From NCBI GenBank assembly GCA_014802045.1, contig JAAVDA010000017.1:95449-133346 (forward strand): 37,898 bases of DNA, written 5' to 3'. The notes below the pieces were generated by a model. That model saw only the letters and a program-made list of their open reading frames with translations, did no database searches and had not been told where the DNA came from. The DNA is from Bacteroides sp. (GTDB taxonomy: Bacteria; Bacteroidota; Bacteroidia; Bacteroidales; Muribaculaceae). Each line of letters begins with the position of its first letter. Position 1 is the first letter of the stretch. The translations under genes and the position numbers were made by a program. This document shows, piece after piece, positions 33,797-37,898 of the stretch.

Positions 33797-34993
33797 ATGA
33801 CCTCATCTTCTCGTAAATATATTCCTTTCCACCTATATCTATTTCTTTTTGGCGCAATTTACTATTGGTTATTCCCTGTTATAATTCTTGATTATAATCT
33901 TATTGAAGGGATGCCGGGAGTTAGTTTACTTGATAAATATAATTATAAGCCATTCAAATCTGAATATATCCAAATTGTATCTCTGCTAATTATTTCATAT
34001 ACAATTGGCTGTATATTACCACTAAAATTTAAAAGGTTACCAACATCCCGAAAGAGTCCTAAAATAATCGTTTCTCCCCGGGACTTACTTCTATTTTCTC
34101 TTCCTGTTTTCTTGTTTGGACAATATACTATTTTCAAAGCTCGGAATATCCTCTTTAAAGGATATTCCATGGACTATGATATTGAGATTCTGGGAGCTAT
34201 TGCTACAGCAAACAGTATATTCCTCGTTCTCCTTCTTTTCCTTTTCTCTAACAACTATAAGAATTCTTTTTGGTCGAATACTGCAAAAAAATATTCTATA
34301 TTTGGATTAATTGAGTTTTCAATTATATTATTAGGCCTAGGATCTAGAATGTATGTTATGATCCCTGCTACAGCTCTATTTATTTATTATTTACAGAATC
34401 ATAGAATAACTCGTAAATTGATATTTGTCTCTCTCTCTATCGTACTTTTATTTCTATGGATTGGTATTTGGCGAATATCTAATTCCGGAATAAGCTGGGA
34501 ATTATTATTTTATATAGGAAGCGCAGAACCATTACTAACCTGGATTAGTGCTGTCTCCTTTTTTTCTTATAACCAGATTAGCTGGATTTCTATACCACAG
34601 AATTTCCTTAGTTCTTTTATTAATTTTATTCCAACATTCATCTTCCCATCAAAAGGCAACTATATTATACCTTTTAACGGAATTTATGATTCTCCATTGG
34701 GTGCTACGAATCTAATAACATCTTTGCTAGGGGATTTTGGTTTAATTGGAAGTTGTCTCATTCTCATGTTACTTGGGTTTATATTAACACTAATTCAATA
34801 CAACTGGACTAATACTTTTGGTCGAATCTACTACTACTGCTTATGTGGTATAATTCCTTTCCAACTTTTTAGAGACAATTTACCCATTATCAATAAAGTC
34901 GCCATATTTAACATGCTGATAGTCCCGATTCTTACCTACTCTCTAATTCATTTTATTTCAAGAAAATATAACAATGGGGAAAATAGAACTTGA
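33797..34993 (+). CDS. Wzy-like repeat-unit polymerase (membrane protein)
   Basis: The 398-residue protein is almost entirely hydrophobic, with about 10-12 predicted membrane segments and a larger loop around residues 260-300. This is the topology of oligosaccharide repeat-unit polymerases, which have little sequence conservation. No other intact polymerase is present in the locus, so by elimination this should be Wzy, joining flipped repeat units at the periplasmic face. It follows the broken polymerase after 6 bases and overlaps the GT4 gene by 20 bases. Confidence 0.72.
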   Translation: MTSSSRKYIPFHLYLFLFGAIYYWLFPVIILDYNLIEGMPGVSLLDKYNYKPFKSEYIQIVSLLIISYTIGCILPLKFKRLPTSRKSPKIIVSPRDLLLFSLPVFLFGQYTIFKARNILFKGYSMDYDIEILGAIATANSIFLVLLLFLFSNNYKNSFWSNTAKKYSIFGLIEFSIILLGLGSRMYVMIPATALFIYYLQNHRITRKLIFVSLSIVLLFLWIGIWRISNSGISWELLFYIGSAEPLLTWISAVSFFSYNQISWISIPQNFLSSFINFIPTFIFPSKGNYIIPFNGIYDSPLGATNLITSLLGDFGLIGSCLILMLLGFILTLIQYNWTNTFGRIYYYCLCGIIPFQLFRDNLPIINKVAIFNMLIVPILTYSLIHFISRKYNNGENRT

Positions 34994-36023
34994 TAATATC
35001 ATATTCTCTCTTCAAAAGACTGGCGGAATATCAATAGTATGGGCAAATCTCATCAGAACGCTTATGAATACGGGCACTGATTTTCGATGTCTAGAATATG
35101 GTTGCCCAGAAAATATACACCGTACACAATTAAATATTCCACAAAACAATATTATTGAAAAGAGTGATAATGGCTTGATCCTTAAACGCTACTTATCTCC
35201 AAAAACGAGTACTGATACCCCAACTATTTTCCATTCCTCCTACTATCGGACCGTTAAATCTCCACTTGTAAAAAATGTAACGACCGTACATGACTTTACA
35301 TATGAGTATTTCACTAACGGTCCACGAGCCTGGATTCATAAATGGCAAAAATTCAAGGCTATTCGCCATTCGGATAAAATAGTGTGCATAAGTGAAAACA
35401 CACGAAAAGATTTGCTGAAATTTCTTCCGGAGATATCTCCGCCAAAAGTTTCTGTCATCTATAACGGAGTATCAGAAGACTATCATCCAATTTCACTCGT
35501 TAAAAGTAAATTATCTGATTTCCTGATGTTTGTTGGCGCAAGAGGAGGATATAAAAACTTTGATTTTGCCGTCGAGATTGCAGCTCAGAGCAAAAAGAAG
35601 TTACTGATTTGTGGAGCGCCGCTTAATGATGCAGAAACAAAACTACTGGCATCAAGACTGGGAAACTCAGGATTCATCTCTCATATTAGACCATCAAACA
35701 AAGAGCTCAACGAATACTATAATTCTGTATTCGCCCTTATATATCCCTCCTCTTATGAAGGTTTCGGAATTCCGGTTTTAGAAGCTCAAAGAGCTGGATG
35801 TCCCGTTTTAGCACTTAATGCATCATCAATTCCTGAAATTATTGGCTCGGATTATCCTATGCTTAATCAAATGTCGACAGCTGACGCCATAAAAATTTTA
35901 CATCGATTTGATCAATCAAGCTTTAGAGAGGATATTATTCGACATGGCATTGAGAATGCCAATCAATACTCATGGGATAAGATGGGTAAGGAATATATCA
36001 AATTATACAACTCAATGATATGA
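34974..36023 (+). CDS. Glycosyltransferase family 4
   Basis: The 349-residue GT-B enzyme has KTGGISIVWANL near the start, TTVHDFTYE, KIVCISENTRKDLL, FVGARGGYKNFD (186-197) and the nucleotide-binding EGFGIPVLEAQRAGCPVLA with the E-x7-E pair (262 and 270). The motif set is that of GT4 transferases such as mannosyltransferases or N-acetylglucosaminyltransferases; specificity is not visible. It overlaps the following GT2 gene by ATGA. Confidence 0.92.
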   Translation: MGKIELDNIIFSLQKTGGISIVWANLIRTLMNTGTDFRCLEYGCPENIHRTQLNIPQNNIIEKSDNGLILKRYLSPKTSTDTPTIFHSSYYRTVKSPLVKNVTTVHDFTYEYFTNGPRAWIHKWQKFKAIRHSDKIVCISENTRKDLLKFLPEISPPKVSVIYNGVSEDYHPISLVKSKLSDFLMFVGARGGYKNFDFAVEIAAQSKKKLLICGAPLNDAETKLLASRLGNSGFISHIRPSNKELNEYYNSVFALIYPSSYEGFGIPVLEAQRAGCPVLALNASSIPEIIGSDYPMLNQMSTADAIKILHRFDQSSFREDIIRHGIENANQYSWDKMGKEYIKLYNSMI

Positions 36024-36775
36024 AAATTTCGGTAATCACATCGACTTTCAATAGTGCGAAAACTGTGCGCGACACTTTTGAAAGTATTCTCTGCCAAACG
36101 CATACGGATATTGAGTGCATAGTTGTGGACGGAGCATCTCGAGACGGAACGGTTGATATTATCCGGGAATATGAGCCGAGGTTCAATGGACGGATGCGAT
36201 GGATTAGCGAACCGGACAAAGGAATCTATGATGCAATGAACAAAGGGATAAAAATGGCCTCTGGAGAAATTATAGGGTTTCTAAATTCGGATGATGTATT
36301 TGCTAATCAAAATATTCTTAGAAGAATTGATACTGAAATTCAAAATGTAGACTGTATTTACGGTAATCTCGATTTTGTTGAAATATCATCTACTTCAAGA
36401 ATAGTCCGGACATGGAGAGGGTCACCTTACACTAAGGGAGCATTTAAAAGAGGATGGCATCCGGCTCATCCAACGTTCTACGCACGAAAAGAATGTTATG
36501 AAAAATTGGGGGGGTACAATACTTCTTTAAGTGTTTCTGCAGACTTTGAACTCATGTTGCGTTTCTTAGAAAAAAATAATATTTCTAACAAATTCATCCC
36601 GGAAGTTCTAGTACATATGAGAATGGGTGGGGAAAGCACAGGCTCCTTAAAAAACATATTAATTGGCAATAAAAATATCCTTAAGGCATTTGAAATAAAT
36701 GAGATAACCCCCCAGAGATTTTATACGTTTCGGCGGCTAATCCCCAAATTAATTAATCGGATTAAACATCACTAA
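36020..36775 (+). CDS. Glycosyltransferase family 2 (WcaA-like)
   Basis: The 251-residue GT-A enzyme has ISVITSTFNSAKTVRDTFES at the start, CIVVDGASRDGT (33-44), the characteristic SEPDKGIYDAMNKGI (63-77) and the DxD-like FLNSDDVF (87-94). It is of the short, soluble type and adds a sugar at the cytoplasmic face. A seven-G tract (36508-36514) lies in its coding sequence. The next gene starts one base after its stop. Confidence 0.92.
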   Translation: MKISVITSTFNSAKTVRDTFESILCQTHTDIECIVVDGASRDGTVDIIREYEPRFNGRMRWISEPDKGIYDAMNKGIKMASGEIIGFLNSDDVFANQNILRRIDTEIQNVDCIYGNLDFVEISSTSRIVRTWRGSPYTKGAFKRGWHPAHPTFYARKECYEKLGGYNTSLSVSADFELMLRFLEKNNISNKFIPEVLVHMRMGGESTGSLKNILIGNKNILKAFEINEITPQRFYTFRRLIPKLINRIKHH

Positions 36776-36776
36776 A

Positions 36777-37772
36777 ATGAATATTTCACTAATCGGTGCC
36801 AGCGGATTCGTTGGTACAAGACTCCTTGATTTACTTAAAGAAGAGCCTAAGAAATATACTTGTAAAAATATAGATTTGCTTCCGAGTCATTTCTTCAATG
36901 ATATCACTACAATAGGTGATGTGCGTAATCAGAAGCAAATGGACCAAGAACTTCAGGATACAGATGTTGTTGTTTTACTCGCTGCTCAGCATCGGGATGA
37001 CGTGACACCCATTTCTCTCTACTATGATACTAATGTCAAAGGGATGGAAGTCACACTACGAGCCATGGAAATGAATGGAATCAAGCGTATCATCTTTTTC
37101 TCCTCAGTTGCTGTCTACGGGCTGAATAAGAAGAATCCGGATGAAAATCATCCTGCAGATCCGTTTAATCACTACGGCAAGTCTAAATGGCAAGCCGAAG
37201 AAGTGCTCCAACAATGGTATAAAGACCATCCTGATTGGAACATCGATATCATTCGTCCGACTGTCATATTTGGAGAACGCAATCGTGGTAATGTCTACAA
37301 CCTCCTGAAGCAGATTTCTTCCGGAAAATTCCTGATGGTCGGTAAGGGTGAGAATCAGAAATCGATGGCTTATGTAGGAAATATAGTTGCTTTCGTAAAA
37401 TATATGATTGATAATGTAACCACCGGCTATAATATATTTAATTATATCGATAAACCGGATAATAATATGAACCAACTGGTTGCTCACGTAAGTAAGGTGC
37501 TCGACAAACATATACCCGCCACTCATTTTCCCTATTGGCTCGGAATGTTAGGAGGATATTGTTTTGACTTGCTATCCAAAATCACAGGAAAGAAAATGAC
37601 AGTTAGTTCTGTCCGCGTCAAAAAATTCTGTGCTACGACTGAGTTTGATGCCACTAAGGCTCATTCTTCCGGATTCAAGGCTCCATATACCCTTGACGAG
37701 GGATTAGCTCGTACATTAGAATTTGAATTTGTTCACCCACGGACTGATGATATTCAATTCATAAGCGAGTAA
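36777..37772 (+). CDS. NAD-dependent epimerase/reductase (extended SDR), last gene of locus
   Basis: The 331-residue SDR has IGASGFVGTRL (6-16), FFSSVAVYG and HYGKSK (Y133, K137). The RPTVIFGERNRGNVYNL and SMAYVGNIVAF blocks match SDRs that in Bacteroides loci are usually placed at the end of capsule operons next to an undecaprenyl-phosphate sugar-1-phosphate transferase of the WecA/WbpL type. Here that transferase is absent: a terminator follows 44 bases after the stop. It may make the first sugar nucleotide of the repeat unit (for instance a UDP-FucNAc or QuiNAc type), but this is inference. Confidence 0.85.
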   Translation: MNISLIGASGFVGTRLLDLLKEEPKKYTCKNIDLLPSHFFNDITTIGDVRNQKQMDQELQDTDVVVLLAAQHRDDVTPISLYYDTNVKGMEVTLRAMEMNGIKRIIFFSSVAVYGLNKKNPDENHPADPFNHYGKSKWQAEEVLQQWYKDHPDWNIDIIRPTVIFGERNRGNVYNLLKQISSGKFLMVGKGENQKSMAYVGNIVAFVKYMIDNVTTGYNIFNYIDKPDNNMNQLVAHVSKVLDKHIPATHFPYWLGMLGGYCFDLLSKITGKKMTVSSVRVKKFCATTEFDATKAHSSGFKAPYTLDEGLARTLEFEFVHPRTDDIQFISE

Positions 37773-37816
37773 TAGTAACATAAAGATATGTATGGGGATA
37801 GAACCTCCCCTATCGG

Positions 37817-37845
37817 AATCCGGGCCTGAGAAGGTCCGGATTTTT
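37817..37845 (+). terminator. Intrinsic terminator of the polysaccharide operon
   Basis: AATCCGGGCCT (37817-37827) and AGGTCCGGATT (37832-37842) form an 11-bp stem with one G-U pair, capped by a GAGA (GNRA) tetraloop and followed by T residues. It ends the operon that starts near 17040. Confidence 0.92.
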
Positions 37846-37855
37846 CGTGGGTGGA

Positions 37856-37896
37856 TTTTTCGGACGGCTACTCCATAAACGTATCCGTCCGAAAAA
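37856..37896. terminator. Second hairpin, probably a bidirectional terminator
   Basis: TTTTTCGGACGG (37856-37867) and CCGTCCGAAAAA (37885-37896) are perfect 12-bp complements; TAC/GTA pairing extends the stem after one mismatch. T tracts on both strands suit termination in both directions, suggesting that a convergent minus-strand gene may end just beyond the window. Confidence 0.75.
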
Positions 37897-37898
37897 GT

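Noticed and set aside
1-37898. tRNA, rRNA, CRISPR array or transposase genes
   Set aside because: No cloverleaf-like sequence, regularly spaced repeat array or transposase motif was recognised on either strand by reading.

Overview
The window looks like chromosome of a Bacteroidales gut bacterium, most likely Muribaculaceae-like (the family is inference). Supporting signs are start sites without Shine-Dalgarno sequences, promoters of the Bacteroidetes type (-7 element TAnnTTTG, seen at 252, 1712, 12413 and 17027), Bacteroidales-typical domain families (DUF4827, DUF5683, DUF2807 'head GIN', DUF4422) and an UpxY/NusG-like antiterminator in front of a surface polysaccharide locus. No tRNA, rRNA, CRISPR array or insertion sequence was recognised.

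Region 1 (1-7787, GC-rich, all +) holds a partial gene, a RecD-like helicase, a DHH/DHHA1 phosphoesterase (NrnA-like), a DUF4827 lipoprotein, GlmM, an NlpC/P60 wall peptidase, a PAP2 phosphatase and a secreted esterase-like alpha/beta hydrolase. GlmM, NlpC/P60 and PAP2 are joined by 4-base ATGA overlaps, so this is an envelope-oriented operon. Region 2 (7788-12301) starts with a strong inverted repeat and a promoter, then parA, parB, a DUF5683 protein and an MltD-type lytic transglycosylase with LysM domains, closed by an intrinsic terminator. Region 3 (12302-16913) holds NADP-type glutamate dehydrogenase (own promoter and terminator), a minus-strand DUF2807 protein, and a divergent GH89 alpha-N-acetylglucosaminidase.

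Region 4 (about 16990-37845) is a single-direction surface polysaccharide (capsule/O-antigen type) locus. It begins with a promoter and a leader of about 200 nt, then upxY. Base composition then changes sharply to AT-rich and stays so, except in the GC-rich glf gene. Gene order is: Wzx flippase; sugar aminotransferase; ATP-grasp; small PLP aminotransferase-like protein; ATP-grasp; SDR; hexapeptide acyltransferase; GT2; GH43-like beta-propeller lipoprotein; UDP-galactopyranose mutase (Glf); DUF4422 glycosyltransferase; SDR epimerase; GT2; acyltransferase; WbsX/GH99-like protein; broken Wzy remnant; Wzy-like polymerase; GT4; GT2; SDR. The locus ends at a GNRA-loop intrinsic terminator. Most genes overlap by 4 bases or are a few bases apart, so they should form one transcript whose elongation is helped by UpxY.

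Together, region 4 should make, decorate (aminated and acylated sugars, galactofuranose), flip and polymerise a repeat unit. The initiating sugar-phosphate transferase, chain-length regulator and export proteins are not in the window. The most unusual parts are the alternating aminotransferase/ATP-grasp/aminotransferase/ATP-grasp module (19282-23803), a nine-G tract at the end of the following SDR that would toggle an ATGA overlap with the next gene, and the decayed polymerase beside an intact one.
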